From the NCBI GenBank assembly GCA_905215405.1, contig CAJMQE010000009.1, positions 1 through 64,000 of the forward strand: DNA of 64,000 bases, written 5' to 3'. Positions 18,682 through 29,200 of this stretch are shown one piece after another. The notes under the pieces were generated by a model that ran no database searches, had not been told where the DNA came from, and was given only the letters and a program-made list of their open reading frames with translations. Source of the stretch: an uncultured bacterium. GTDB taxonomy: Bacteria; Bacillota; Clostridia; Lachnospirales; Lachnospiraceae. Both the position numbers and the translations under genes were made by a program. The first letter of the stretch is position 1, and every line of letters begins with the position of its first letter.

Positions 18682-20295
18682 TTACTCATGCAGCATCCAG
18701 TATTCAATTCCAAATATACTGTGATTCTTACATATTTTTACAGAATCACCGATTCGCATATCTTCATACATCGATCTGCTAACTTCCATACGAATCGATG
18801 ATGTCTCCATTCCACTAACCGTCAGATAATACGAGTCTGATTTGCCCCTTGCTATATTCATATCCATTACAACTGCGTATTCATGCTCTGTATTCTGATC
18901 CGTTCCAATTATAATTGCACTTTCCGTCTGACCAATTGCACAGATCATTAATGTAAAGATAAGCATAAAAGCGATCCTTTTATCTCCTTTTCGTACAAGC
19001 ACACACAATAACACAAGTCCGGTCTGAATCAGGAACAGGGTAACGCCAAGCAATGCAGCCTTTCCACCTGTCCTGATCTCGATTTTAGGTGTCAAAAGCA
19101 AATAAATGACTGCCTCACCCATTAAAAAGAGAAAAGGAAGTGCAATATGTCTTTTTTTATAGTCTTTTGTTCTGTATTTTGGCTTTTCTATTTCAAACAT
19201 TTTAGGGAAGATACACGGAAGGATCATATTACTGATTGGCATCAGACTGATCACTGTATAAAACTCTTTCATTGTCGTCTGCATTTTTCCAACAATGAAC
19301 ATCATACACAGGGAAACAATTCCTATTATCCAGCAAAGTACCCGAACAAGCATGACCATATTTTCTGAGTACGCTGCATGTTCTCCCTGTGCCCTTGTTT
19401 CCTCCTGTTCCATCCTCTGTGCATAGTCTTCACTATGTTTTTTTATCTCATCTGGCGTATACCCATTTAATGCTAACCAGTTAAAAAGATTTCCATCCAG
19501 TATAAATTCAGCTTTCCTTCCACCGCTCCAGCTGACCTGCATTCTAGTGACACGGCTACTTTCCTGTGTACTGCAGTCGATAACATCCTGCAGATCCTGA
19601 TCCAGATAGTACGTATTTTCACTTCCACACTGGTGCACGAGCATCCCCTCTTCCTGATACCAGAAATGCGTCTTCTGCCAGTAGATCACCCCCGCGCAGA
19701 CACCGATGCAAACGATCAGAAAACCAGACACGATTATCGTTGCCAACATATCCGGATTACTGCAGAGGATAATTCCACCACAAAAGAAAAAGACAAAGCC
19801 GAGTATGATCATGACCATACTGCCATTGTAAGCTGGCGTTGCAAGTTTCGTATCATTTTTGTGACTGACAGATATCTTTTTTATTTCCCGCATTCTGCAC
19901 AGCTGCTGAATAAAAAGCTCGACATTTTTCATATTATTAATACAGATTCTTCCTATTTCATGCTGACTGGCATCGTATAGATACAGTGTTTTGACCGTTC
20001 TGTCATAATAAGAAACGTAGGCCACAGGAAATGTTTTTCCGCCTCTCCATGGTCTGCGAATCGTAATTACGTGTGTATACGTATCCAGTGTTGCTGAACG
20101 AAAATGCGCATATGACATAAGCCATATTCCCAGTGCTGCCAGAAACAGCATGGTAAAGAACAGAAAATCGATTCCCGATGTCGATGCAAGTCCAATTGCG
20201 ATCAGCAGCATAAATGCTACTTCGACCAGCCCGATCAGGAATAATACCACCCGGCCATATCTTGTCAATGTAACGGATTGTTTCATTTGTCCCAT
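18682..20295 (-). CDS. Multi-pass membrane protein with PH-like segments, unknown function
   Basis: I do not recognise a named family. The 537 residues start with two TM segments (about 14-37 and 45-62) followed by a soluble part (about 63-140, ITIRRPWRGGKTFPVAYVSYYDR) that resembles the bacterial PH-like domains found after paired TM helices. Two more TM segments come near 158-178 and 188-210, a second soluble part with a predicted helix rich in E/Q/R near 300-320, then four TM segments and a C-terminal soluble domain of about 90 residues with IRMEVSRSMYEDMRIGDSV. GAGGAAA lies six bases before the ATG. It has no operon partner: a terminator follows it and a broken gene lies upstream. Confidence 0.75.
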   Translation of the reverse strand: MGQMKQSVTLTRYGRVVLFLIGLVEVAFMLLIAIGLASTSGIDFLFFTMLFLAALGIWLMSYAHFRSATLDTYTHVITIRRPWRGGKTFPVAYVSYYDRTVKTLYLYDASQHEIGRICINNMKNVELFIQQLCRMREIKKISVSHKNDTKLATPAYNGSMVMIILGFVFFFCGGIILCSNPDMLATIIVSGFLIVCIGVCAGVIYWQKTHFWYQEEGMLVHQCGSENTYYLDQDLQDVIDCSTQESSRVTRMQVSWSGGRKAEFILDGNLFNWLALNGYTPDEIKKHSEDYAQRMEQEETRAQGEHAAYSENMVMLVRVLCWIIGIVSLCMMFIVGKMQTTMKEFYTVISLMPISNMILPCIFPKMFEIEKPKYRTKDYKKRHIALPFLFLMGEAVIYLLLTPKIEIRTGGKAALLGVTLFLIQTGLVLLCVLVRKGDKRIAFMLIFTLMICAIGQTESAIIIGTDQNTEHEYAVVMDMNIARGKSDSYYLTVSGMETSSIRMEVSRSMYEDMRIGDSVKICKNHSIFGIEYWMLHE

Positions 20296-20421
20296 ATGTA
20301 TTTCCTCTTTCTACTACATGTTACCGCTTTAAAACGGCTACTATCATAATAGTAGTATAGCACAGCAAAATATTCCTGCCTGCCCTGAATATATTCCCTA
20401 TATAGAGCCATTTCTGTTACC

Positions 20422-20769
20422 TTAGTACCAGTTTTTACCACATTCAGCTTTTTCCCAGATCTTGTACGTAATTCTCCAAATCACAACTGTACAAAGAAAG
20501 CCGGTATCCATCATATACAGAAATCCTCCATTTCCATCATCGTGCCAGTATACAGGATCTGTCTTTGTCAATGCCATACACCCCACTGCCTTCTGGTCTC
20601 GAAATGCCAATACAAAATCTGATATTTTATAGGATTGTGACAGAACTTTCCACTTTATATTCTGTCTCGTCCAAAGATTAGATAGATTTTTCTCCTGCAT
20701 CCATTCCACGGCATCCAGCAAAATATCCTCAATCACTGCTGTATCCGACTCCATAGCCACTCTAATCAC
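20422..20769 (-). pseudogene. Truncated GNAT acetyltransferase
   Basis: The first 85 residues read as the N-terminal half of a GNAT acetyltransferase (IEDILLDAVEWMQEKNLSNLW, then AVGCMALTKTDPVYW and GGFLY). At the point where acetyl-CoA-binding strand 4 and the Q/RxxGxG/A loop should follow, the sequence changes to MMDTGFLCTVVIWRITYK and stops at residue 115. The acetyl-CoA motif is missing, so activity is unlikely; an internal deletion fits best. The start is GTG at 20769 with AAAGGGGGTGA eight bases upstream, so it may still be translated. The minisatellite at 20802-21001 lies just upstream. Confidence 0.65.
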
Positions 20770-20801
20770 TCTGATTCACCCCCTTTTCCTATTTTTCTAC
20801 C

Positions 20802-21001
20802 TCACAATGCCTTTCGCGATGTCTTTCACGATAACATTCATAATGCCTTTCATAATGACATCCGCAATGCCTTTACAATGACTTTCACAATGACTTTACA
20901 ATAACATCCGCAATGTCTTTACAATGACATCCACAATGACTTTACAATAACATTCACAATGCCTTTCATAATGACATCCACAATTTCTTTCATAATGCCT
21001 T
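20802..21001. repeat. 12-bp minisatellite, 17 units
   Basis: Seventeen consecutive degenerate units of the type TCACAATGCCTT, thirteen of 12 bp and four of 11 bp. On the minus strand parts translate as repeated I/V-rich tetrapeptides (DVIMKGIVNVIVK), but the 11-bp units break the frame. It fills most of the gap before the broken GNAT gene. Confidence 0.88.
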
Positions 21002-21024
21002 TATCATACAACAAATATCTACGT

Positions 21025-21068
21025 AAAAAAAGTGCAGGATAACTGCATATTCTGCAATTTTCCTGCAC
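21025..21068 (-). terminator. Terminator after the heterodimeric ABC exporter
   Basis: Minus-strand stem GTGCAGGA/TCCTGCAC, inner TGCA/TGCA pair, followed by seven U. It lies about 240 bases after the stop at 21306; the bases between show no gene. Confidence 0.75.
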
Positions 21069-21305
21069 CTTATGTCATAGGCCATGACCAGCCAGTTTCT
21101 TTCCCAAATGTATGACTGAAACAGACCTTTTTATATTCATACTTCCAAAATATCTTCTTTTTCCTTATGTTTTTGCTATGTTTATGTTACTAATTCTTTA
21201 TCAATATTTTAAGATCTTTAGTGGAATATAAGAAATCCATTTTGCAATGATCAATACGAAATCAATCTGCCTTTGTCATTCATCTTTGTGTGTTCCCGGG
21301 ATCAC

Positions 21306-23069
21306 TTACACTGCAAACTGGCTGTTGTAGAGCTTCGCATAGAAGCCATTTGCTGCAAGCAGCGTCTTGTGATTTCCTTTTTCAATAATATTGCCGTCTT
21401 TCATTACCAGAATTACATCCGCATTCTGAATGGTAGAAAGTCGATGTGCGACGATAAAACTTGTTCTGCCCTCCATCAGTGTATCAAATGCTTTCTGAAT
21501 CTGAATTTCTGTTCTTGTATCAATTGAAGATGTTGCTTCATCCAAAATCAGCATTGGTGGTTTACACAGCATAACCCTTGTAATGCAAAGCAGCTGTTTC
21601 TGCCCCTGTGACAAATTTCCACCATCTTCTGTAATCACTGTATCATATCCATTTGGCAGACGTTTGATAAAATTATGTGCATGCGATGCTTTTGCTGCTT
21701 CTATAATTTGTTCATCTGTAGCATCTGGCTTTCCCATCACAATATTTTCTCTGATCGTTCCAGTCTTTAACCAAGTATCCTGCAATACCATACCAAACCC
21801 TTTACGAAGACTGTTTCTGGTCATTTCACGAATATCTGTATTTTCGACCTGAATACTGCCGCTGTCCACATCATAGAAACGCATCAGCAGATTGATCATA
21901 GTCGTTTTTCCACAGCCTGTCGGTCCAACGATTGCAATTCTCTGTCCTGGTTTTACCTCCAGATTAAAGTTCTCAATCAACTTATGATCCGGAACATAGG
22001 AAAAGTTTACATTTTCGATCTTGACATTTCCTGTTACATTTTCTAAATGAACTGCATTTTCTGATTCTGGAATCTGTGGTTTCTCCTCGATCAGTTCAAA
22101 AATTCTGGCCGCACAAGCAAGTGCATTCTGTAATTCTGTTACAACGCCGGAAATTTCATTAAATGGCTTTGTATACTGGTTCGCATAACTGAGCAGACTG
22201 GACAGCTGTCCAACTGTAATTCGACCGGAGATTGCTGACAATGCACCTGTTACACCAACTGCTGCATAGACCAGACTATTTACAAATCTTGTAGATGGGT
22301 TTGTAATCGATGAGAAAAATGTTGCGCGAAGTGATGCACTCTGCAATCTCACATTGACCTCATCAAACCGTTCCTGTACATCTTCTTCTTTGGAAAATGT
22401 CTGTACTACCTTCTGGTTACCGATCATTTCATTGATCAGAGATGTCTGTTCCCCTCTGATTTCTGACTGCAGTTTGAACATAGAATAGGTTCTCTTTGCA
22501 ATAAAACTTGCGACGAGCAGTGAAATAGGTGTCAGACATACGACAACAACCGTAATCCCGACATCGATCGTGAACATAAACACCAGTGTACCAAGAATCA
22601 TAATGACACCTGTAAAGAACTGGGTAAATCCCATTAAAAGACCATCTGCGAACTGATCGACATCTGCAATGACACGGCTCACAATATCCCCATGTGAATG
22701 CCCATCAATATATTTTAAAGGAAGAATTTCTATCTTTCTAAATGCTTCATCCCTGATATCCCTGATTACATCAAATGTAATTCTATTGTTGATAACATTC
22801 ATGAGCCACTGGGAGACTGCAGTAATTCCAATTGCAATTCCCATCTGCCCCATGATGGTAAACAGTCTGGTGTAATTAATATTGCCTGCGCCAATAATAC
22901 AATCGACTGCACGACCGATCAGAATTGGTACATAAAGGGTCGAGGCTACTGTTGCTGCTGCCAATAAAATAGACAGGATCAGAAAGAACCAGTACTTCTT
23001 AATATAAACGAGAACCTTTACAAATGTTTCTTTTTGTTTTCCTTTTGGAATCTTCTTATTTGCTGCCAT
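21306..23069 (-). CDS. Heterodimeric ABC exporter, subunit B
   Basis: ABC half-transporter with a TM domain (six helices, about 25-320) fused to an ATPase domain (about 345-585). Walker A GPTGCGKTTM, Walker B MLILDEATSSID with the catalytic Glu intact, switch His in IVAHRLS. Its signature is LSQGQKQ instead of LSGGQ. The partner gene just upstream has the reverse fault, so together they make one good and one degenerate ATP site, as in BmrCD or TM287/288. N-terminus is Lys-rich and polar. It starts three bases after the partner gene. Likely a multidrug or lipid exporter. Confidence 0.93.
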   Translation of the reverse strand: MAANKKIPKGKQKETFVKVLVYIKKYWFFLILSILLAAATVASTLYVPILIGRAVDCIIGAGNINYTRLFTIMGQMGIAIGITAVSQWLMNVINNRITFDVIRDIRDEAFRKIEILPLKYIDGHSHGDIVSRVIADVDQFADGLLMGFTQFFTGVIMILGTLVFMFTIDVGITVVVVCLTPISLLVASFIAKRTYSMFKLQSEIRGEQTSLINEMIGNQKVVQTFSKEEDVQERFDEVNVRLQSASLRATFFSSITNPSTRFVNSLVYAAVGVTGALSAISGRITVGQLSSLLSYANQYTKPFNEISGVVTELQNALACAARIFELIEEKPQIPESENAVHLENVTGNVKIENVNFSYVPDHKLIENFNLEVKPGQRIAIVGPTGCGKTTMINLLMRFYDVDSGSIQVENTDIREMTRNSLRKGFGMVLQDTWLKTGTIRENIVMGKPDATDEQIIEAAKASHAHNFIKRLPNGYDTVITEDGGNLSQGQKQLLCITRVMLCKPPMLILDEATSSIDTRTEIQIQKAFDTLMEGRTSFIVAHRLSTIQNADVILVMKDGNIIEKGNHKTLLAANGFYAKLYNSQFAV

Positions 23070-23072
23070 ATT

Positions 23073-24800
23073 TTATGCCTCCTTCCTGTCACTGACCTGT
23101 GAATAGTAAATTTCCTGATATACGCTGCAATTTTTCAGCAGTTCTTCATGAGTTCCCAATCCACAGATTTTTCCATCATCCAGAACAACTATTTTATCTG
23201 CATACTTAATTGAAGTTGCCCTCTGGGATACAATAAATACCGTCGGGCTGGATTTCATATCCCGAATCGCTTTTCTTAATTTTGCATCTGTGGCAAAATC
23301 CAACGCAGATGCACTATCATCAAGGATCAGAATTTCCGGTTTTCGAACGATTGCTCTTGCAATTGTCATACGTTGTTTCTGACCACCGGAAAGATTTTTT
23401 CCTTCCTGTTCGATCATAAAGTCGAGACCGCCTTCTTTTCCATCTACCACTTCTTTTGCCTGGGAGATCACAAGTGCTTCATCGATCTGTTCGTCCGTTG
23501 CATCATCATTGCCCCAGCGGATGTTATCACGGATTGTTCCCTTGAACAGAACTGCTTTCTGCAGTACTACACCAATCTTATTTCTCAGTGTTTCCATCCT
23601 ATACTCCCTGACATCAGTTCCATTGATTCTGACCGTTCCTTTGGTTACGTCATAAAAACGAGGAATCAGGTTGACCAGGCTTGACTTACCAGATCCGGTA
23701 CCACCAATGACCCCGATTGTCTCTCCTCTTCTGACTTTAAAATCCAGATCGGATAATGATTCTTCTCCAGCATTTTTGTAAGTCAGACATACGTGATCAA
23801 ATTCCACTGCGTAAGGACTGTCCTGTGCATTTAAATTATCGTTGCCGTCTTCCATTCCAGAACGGACAAAAAATACATTTTCAATACGTCCAGCGCAGGC
23901 AAGTCCCTTATTTACTGTTACGATCAGATTTGCGAACTTCACAAGTTCCACAAGGATCTGTGACATATAATTGACCAGTGCGACAACCTGTCCCTGTGTC
24001 AGTGCGCCACCATCCACACGGATGGCGCCGACCCAAAGTAACACGATGATTGAAACGTTGATGATAATATATGTGACCGGATTCATCAGTGCTGAAATCC
24101 TGCCTACAAATTTCTGCTGTTTTGCAAGTAGATTATTGTTCTCTGCAAAATGTTTGGTTTCATCCTGTTCCTTATCAAACGCTCTGATTACTCGCGCACC
24201 TGTCAGATTTTCTCTTGTAATACCGAGGATCTTATCCAGTGCATTCTGAACTTTCTTGTAGAGAGGCATACTAATCAGCATAATACCAAATACCACGATA
24301 GAAAGCAGCGGAATCGTAACAACGAAAACAAGTGCTGCCTTGATATCAATGGTAAATGCCATGACCATTGCACCAAGTACAATGAATGGTGATCTTAAGA
24401 ACAGTCGCAATACCATATTGACTCCTGACTGTACCTGGTTGATATCGCTTGTCATTCTGGTGATCAGTGTAGAATTCCCCATTGTATCCATCTCTGTGAA
24501 TGAAAGTGACTGGATATGATGAAACAGATCTTTTCTCAACTCTGTTGCAAATCCGGTCGCTGCTTTTGCTGCGAAATACTGTGCCGATATGGAACAGACC
24601 AGACCAATGATGGCCAGACCGATCAGCATCAGACACATTTTAATGATATATGTTCTGTCTTCGTTCGCAATACCAGTATCAATAATAGATGCCATGACAA
24701 GCGGAACAAATAATTCGAATACTGCTTCCAGCATTTTGAACAATGGCGCCAGAACACTTTCTTTCTTATACCCTTTTAAGTATTTTAGTAAACTCTTCAT
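23073..24800 (-). CDS. Heterodimeric ABC exporter, subunit A
   Basis: ABC half-transporter of 575 residues: TM domain with six helices to about residue 310, then ATPase domain. Walker A GGTGSGKSSL, canonical signature LSGGQKQRM, but Walker B reads ILILDDSASALD, with Asp where the catalytic Glu belongs. Its degenerate Walker B site faces the odd LSQGQ signature of subunit B, so both faults fall in the same nucleotide site. AAAGGAAAGG precedes the ATG. The pair is transcribed away from a LysR gene, which is a candidate regulator. Confidence 0.93.
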   Translation of the reverse strand: MKSLLKYLKGYKKESVLAPLFKMLEAVFELFVPLVMASIIDTGIANEDRTYIIKMCLMLIGLAIIGLVCSISAQYFAAKAATGFATELRKDLFHHIQSLSFTEMDTMGNSTLITRMTSDINQVQSGVNMVLRLFLRSPFIVLGAMVMAFTIDIKAALVFVVTIPLLSIVVFGIMLISMPLYKKVQNALDKILGITRENLTGARVIRAFDKEQDETKHFAENNNLLAKQQKFVGRISALMNPVTYIIINVSIIVLLWVGAIRVDGGALTQGQVVALVNYMSQILVELVKFANLIVTVNKGLACAGRIENVFFVRSGMEDGNDNLNAQDSPYAVEFDHVCLTYKNAGEESLSDLDFKVRRGETIGVIGGTGSGKSSLVNLIPRFYDVTKGTVRINGTDVREYRMETLRNKIGVVLQKAVLFKGTIRDNIRWGNDDATDEQIDEALVISQAKEVVDGKEGGLDFMIEQEGKNLSGGQKQRMTIARAIVRKPEILILDDSASALDFATDAKLRKAIRDMKSSPTVFIVSQRATSIKYADKIVVLDDGKICGLGTHEELLKNCSVYQEIYYSQVSDRKEA

Positions 24801-24921
24801 ACTCTTCCCTTTCCTTTTATCTTTTTGTTTTCCTGTACTTAATATATCATAAATGTAAATATATGAAAATTATAATATTTATATATGAGGTATACGATTT
24901 TTGTATAGTACAGATTCTATC

Positions 24922-24936
24922 TTGAATTTGTTTCAA
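24922..24936. promoter_or_regulatory. Candidate LysR-type operator
   Basis: TTGAATTTGTTTCAA, an inverted repeat TTGAA-N5-TTCAA that fits the T-N11-A rule for LysR regulators. It lies in the 250-base divergent region, about 115 bases before the LysR start and 120 before the exporter start. Confidence 0.45.
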
Positions 24937-25051
24937 ATTACATATTTTTCATGCAATCCCAGCGATGCCAGATTTTCTTTTACATCTGTTTGTGCTAAAA
25001 TCTAATACAGATTTCTTTATACCGGAACAGATAAATGGAGGCAATTTTCTC

Positions 25052-25942
25052 ATGGACTTAAAACAACTGGAACAATTTATTACAATTGTAAATGAAGGCA
25101 ATATATCAAAAGCAGCCCGAGTACTGCATATGTCACAGCCTCCACTCAGTACACAGATTCACTCCTTGGAAGCAGAACTTGGTTGTAAGCTCTTTATCCG
25201 TGGTTCCCGCAGCATTCAGCTCACGGAAGCCGGAAAAATGTTATATAACCGCAGTAATACCCTGCTAAAGATCGCAGATATCACAAAATCGGAACTAAAA
25301 GATTACAGCACTGGAACGCACGGTACAATACGAATTGGCGCAGTATCCTCTGTTGGAACCACGTTACTTGACCAGTGGGTCGCAGGGTTTCATAAACAGT
25401 ATTCCCATCTTCGCTTTGAGTTATTTGAAGCAAATACATATGGCCTGCTGGAACAGCTGAAATCTAATATTATTGAACTCGCTATCGTTCGAACTCCTTT
25501 TAATAAGGAGTCATTTTCCTGTCGAAATCTTTATAGTGAGCCAATGATGGCTGTTGGTGACCGGAAATATTTTAACCAGACGCAGTCGTCTATTGAACTT
25601 TCTGATCTCGCCTGCTGTCCGCTGATCATTTATCGGCGCTGGGAAACTATTCTGAACGGACTTTTCCAGAAAGCTGATCTAAAGCCAGACTATTTCTGCG
25701 TCAATGATGATGCCAAAACATCGATCAGCTGGGCTGACAAAGGACTTGGAGTTGCTATCGTTCCAGCCTCCTGTCTGTCACTGATCCATAACCCCGCATG
25801 TATCAGCAAAAAAATAGAAGAATCAGAACTCGAGAGTACGATCTGCATTATCAGCAACCACAGCGAGCAGGGGTATCTCTCCACTGGTGCAAAGCTTTTT
25901 ACACAGTTCATTGAAGAGGATATCAAAAGCAATCATTTCTAA
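25052..25942 (+). CDS. LysR family transcriptional regulator
   Basis: LysR-type regulator of 296 residues. N-terminal winged helix: MDLKQLEQFITIVNEGNISKAARVLHMSQPPLS, with the recognition helix near 30-48; the effector-binding domain runs from about 90 to the end (GTIRIGAVSSVGTTLL). The ATG at 25052 follows GGAGG; the frame is open further upstream but without a site. It stands divergent from the ABC exporter pair, the classic layout for a LysR gene controlling its neighbour. The effector cannot be told. Confidence 0.92.
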   Translation: MDLKQLEQFITIVNEGNISKAARVLHMSQPPLSTQIHSLEAELGCKLFIRGSRSIQLTEAGKMLYNRSNTLLKIADITKSELKDYSTGTHGTIRIGAVSSVGTTLLDQWVAGFHKQYSHLRFELFEANTYGLLEQLKSNIIELAIVRTPFNKESFSCRNLYSEPMMAVGDRKYFNQTQSSIELSDLACCPLIIYRRWETILNGLFQKADLKPDYFCVNDDAKTSISWADKGLGVAIVPASCLSLIHNPACISKKIEESELESTICIISNHSEQGYLSTGAKLFTQFIEEDIKSNHF

Positions 25943-26004
25943 CAATCCTCTGCGGTTAACCATCTTTTCCGCTTTATGCGCAAGCAATGGTATTCTTTCT
26001 AAAG

Positions 26005-26062
26005 AAAAAGACCTGGACAGTGCTCACTTATTTGATAAAATGAGCTTGTTCAGGCCTTTTTT
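26005..26062. terminator. Terminator after the LysR gene
   Basis: Long imperfect hairpin: AAAAAG, CCTG, ACA, GCTCA and TTAT pair with ATAA, TGAGC, TGT, CAGG and CTTTTTT across single mismatches. Six T follow on the plus strand; A-rich on the other side, so it may also stop minus-strand transcripts. Confidence 0.75.
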
Positions 26063-26070
26063 GACAGGAT

Positions 26071-26170
26071 GTTGTCTGTTACTATCTGTTACTATCTGTT
26101 ACTATCTGTTACTATCTGTTACTATCTGTTACTATCTGTTGCTATCTGTTGCTATCTGTTACTATCTGTT
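26071..26170. repeat. 10-bp tandem repeat, ten units
   Basis: Ten units of ACTATCTGTT type; the first is imperfect and three near the end differ by one base. The period equals about one helical turn. It lies between the LysR terminator and the 3' end of the GH28 gene, with no frame or ribosome site. Confidence 0.92.
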
Positions 26171-26258
26171 GCTTCTATATTATTTCAATTCTCCCACTTG
26201 TGTATTACTCTGCTATGAACTCAACCATGTATGAATAAATCCCCATAACACACTACTT

Positions 26259-29200
26259 TTATTCTTCGGTATGTTTTTTACGTCTTACTGCTCCGCATGC
26301 TGTTACTGCTGCAAGTGAAAGGAGCATTGCAGCTACAATCGAAGTCATAGGCGTGCTGTCCCCAGTCTTTGTTGTGCTGGTGCTGACTGTACCATCTGCA
26401 TTTGTAGACTGTGCTTCTTGCTCTGCCAGACCTCCCTGTGCCTGATTCTTCTGATTGTCATCACCTGCTACGCCACTGTTTTTACCAGTATTATCTGAGA
26501 TTCCAGTACTGCTTATATCCTGACTGGCATTCTGGCTGCTTTCCTGAGATGCTTGTGTTGTTGCCTGTGAAGAAGGATTTACAACCGGATCAGTAACTGG
26601 CTGTGAGGTCGGCTTCGTAGCTGGCTCACTTGTTGGCTCTGTTGTTGGCTCTGTTGTTGGCTCTGTTGTTGGCTCTGTTGTTGGCTCTGTTGTTGGCTCT
26701 TTCACAGCGCTGAGTGTTGTAGTAATTCCTCTGATTGTCCAGTTATAACCTGCCATCTTATCATAAGTTCCCATTGTCTGGGCAGCTTTCCACCAGGTAT
26801 CTCCTGCCTGTACCGTAAATGTGTGATCCTGCTTTGCATCAAGACCACTTACTGTATAGGAGGTATCCTTTGTTGTGACCTGTCCGTTAATAGGCGTAAA
26901 TTTCTGACTTGCATCTGCATAAACAGGCTTTCCATCCACATAGACACGATATCCGTTCACTGCTGTATCATCTGTGGCCGGATTCCATGAAAGTACAACG
27001 TCTCCATTATCCTTTCGCTCTGCATTTAGTGTCCTTGATGAAAATACAGGTGCTTTGTAATCATAATTCTGTAATGTTGTTGCTGTTGCTTCATCATATG
27101 CAAGCTCTACTCCTGCATCGGTAAATGCAACGATCTTGACCGTATTCTCTACGCCTGGTGTCAGTCTGCCGACCTGCTGTGAAAATGAATCAGCCAGCTT
27201 GCCCCCATTTGTAGTCATAGTACCGCCCTTTAACTGATAATTATAAAATGTTCTTAACAGTTTTCCATTTACATAAATACGGTAACCTCTGACTCTTGCG
27301 TCTGCTCCTGCACTATCCCAGGAAGCCTGTGCACAGGTATAGATTGGATTTGTCAGGGTAACTTGTGTAGATGCTGGTGCTGTAATTGCCTTTGTATCAG
27401 TTTCTCCTGATGTCTTTATATCTACAACAGGTCCCTCTGTTTTATTGACAGTTGCATAGCTGGTCACTTTATCATTTACGGACTTGCTGTTCTCTGTCGC
27501 ATACACTTTAAATGTATAGTTCACACCGGCGGATAATCCTTTGATTGTTGCTGTTTTATCAACAATTCCATCAACTGTGTCCACCTTTGTATCACCAACG
27601 TAAGTGTCTACGCCGTAAATAATATCTCCTGATGTTACGCTTGCCCCACTCCAGTCCAGTTTCATTTCTGTACCATCTTCGCTGGATGTTGCTGTAACTT
27701 TACTGTCATCTGCCCATACAGGTTTTACCATAGCATTTGTCATATTTTCTGTTGATGCATTTGCTGTTTCCATCGTTGTTCCAAGGAACTGGACGTTCTT
27801 ACAGAACTTCATATTTGTCCATGCCGCATCAGTTCCCGCATCAATTGCCTTCTGGTCATAGGAAACAGTATTTACATCATAAAATACTGCATTTTCACAC
27901 CCGGTCAGTGTATCCCAACCATTATAGTATTTGAACTTACCATTGCAGCCAACATCTCCGAACTTCACATCCTGGAAATATAAATTATAATGGCTGTGTT
28001 CTGGCTTCTGTGTATTTGTCAGTGGATCCACATCTGCATAAACACAGATCGTATTCTGCGTAACTTTATTTGCAGTCACATTATATACTGCAAAATCATG
28101 GAATTCACCCGGTGTATCTGCTGCTTCTGTAGAGGAAGCACTATTCGGATCACTATAACTTGTTGTCAGTACAAATACCTGATTAGCATCGGCAACAGCA
28201 CAGTCTCTGATTGTGATATTGCTGATATAGCCACCATTTGTAGGAGCACTCTTGAAACGGAATGGCATATCTGTATGATTCATGACATTATCTTCGCATA
28301 ATACGTCTGTGATACCATTTCCTGTGTGGCTTCCGGCTGCTATTGCACCACCATGTCCTTCATGCAGATAGTTGTCAAAGATCCACAGTGAACTGTTTGT
28401 CTGAATATTACAATCCTGTGCGCCTTTACCTACCGATGCACCAAATCCGATCGAATCATCCCCTGTATCCAGGAAGTTATTCCAGCATACAACATTCTTG
28501 GAGCATCCAAAACCGATACCATCACCGTTGTTACAGTCATAGGACAGCGCTTTGACGTTATTAACTGCAATATTGTCAGAATCCAGAATATTAATGGTGT
28601 GATTCGATGGATTTTCCACTCTGACATCATCTACATATACACCGTTGACATTTCTCATAATGATCAGACTCGAACGTGTTGCATATGCATTGGTCAGATC
28701 CGCTGCAGCTGTGGTAGAGCCACTCTGTTCCAGCACCTTCTGTGCTGCTGTTTTGTCAGATGCTGCATCTACCCCTGCAAGTGAGTCGATCAGACTGTCA
28801 CTGTACTTTCTGGAACCGTCTTCATTCGTCACATTAGCAAGATATTTCTTAGCTGAATCAGCAGCAAGGACACCGTAGTTATAAACTTTGTTGTTGCTTG
28901 CTCCGACCCATCTTGGCAGTGCATATTTTTCATTACCAGCTACGGAAGTATCGACATCACCAGCCAGCTTATAGCTGTATTTCTGAAGTCCATCCAGAGA
29001 TACCTTATCCCCGGAACCATACTTCCATCCGTTTCCGTATACACTTCCGTTTCCTGTGATACGAATGTTCTCCATCTGCTGGGATTGGTCCGCACTGACT
29101 GCATTTAAAATGCCCCAGCTTCTGGTATCTGTATAGAAAGGATACATCAGGAATCCAATTTCAAAATGGTCACTGTTCGGACTTGCCCAAAGTGTACCAT

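Noticed and set aside
20802..21001. Minisatellite as a coding repeat protein
   Set aside because: Four of 17 units are 11 bp, so the frame shifts repeatedly and stop codons occur.
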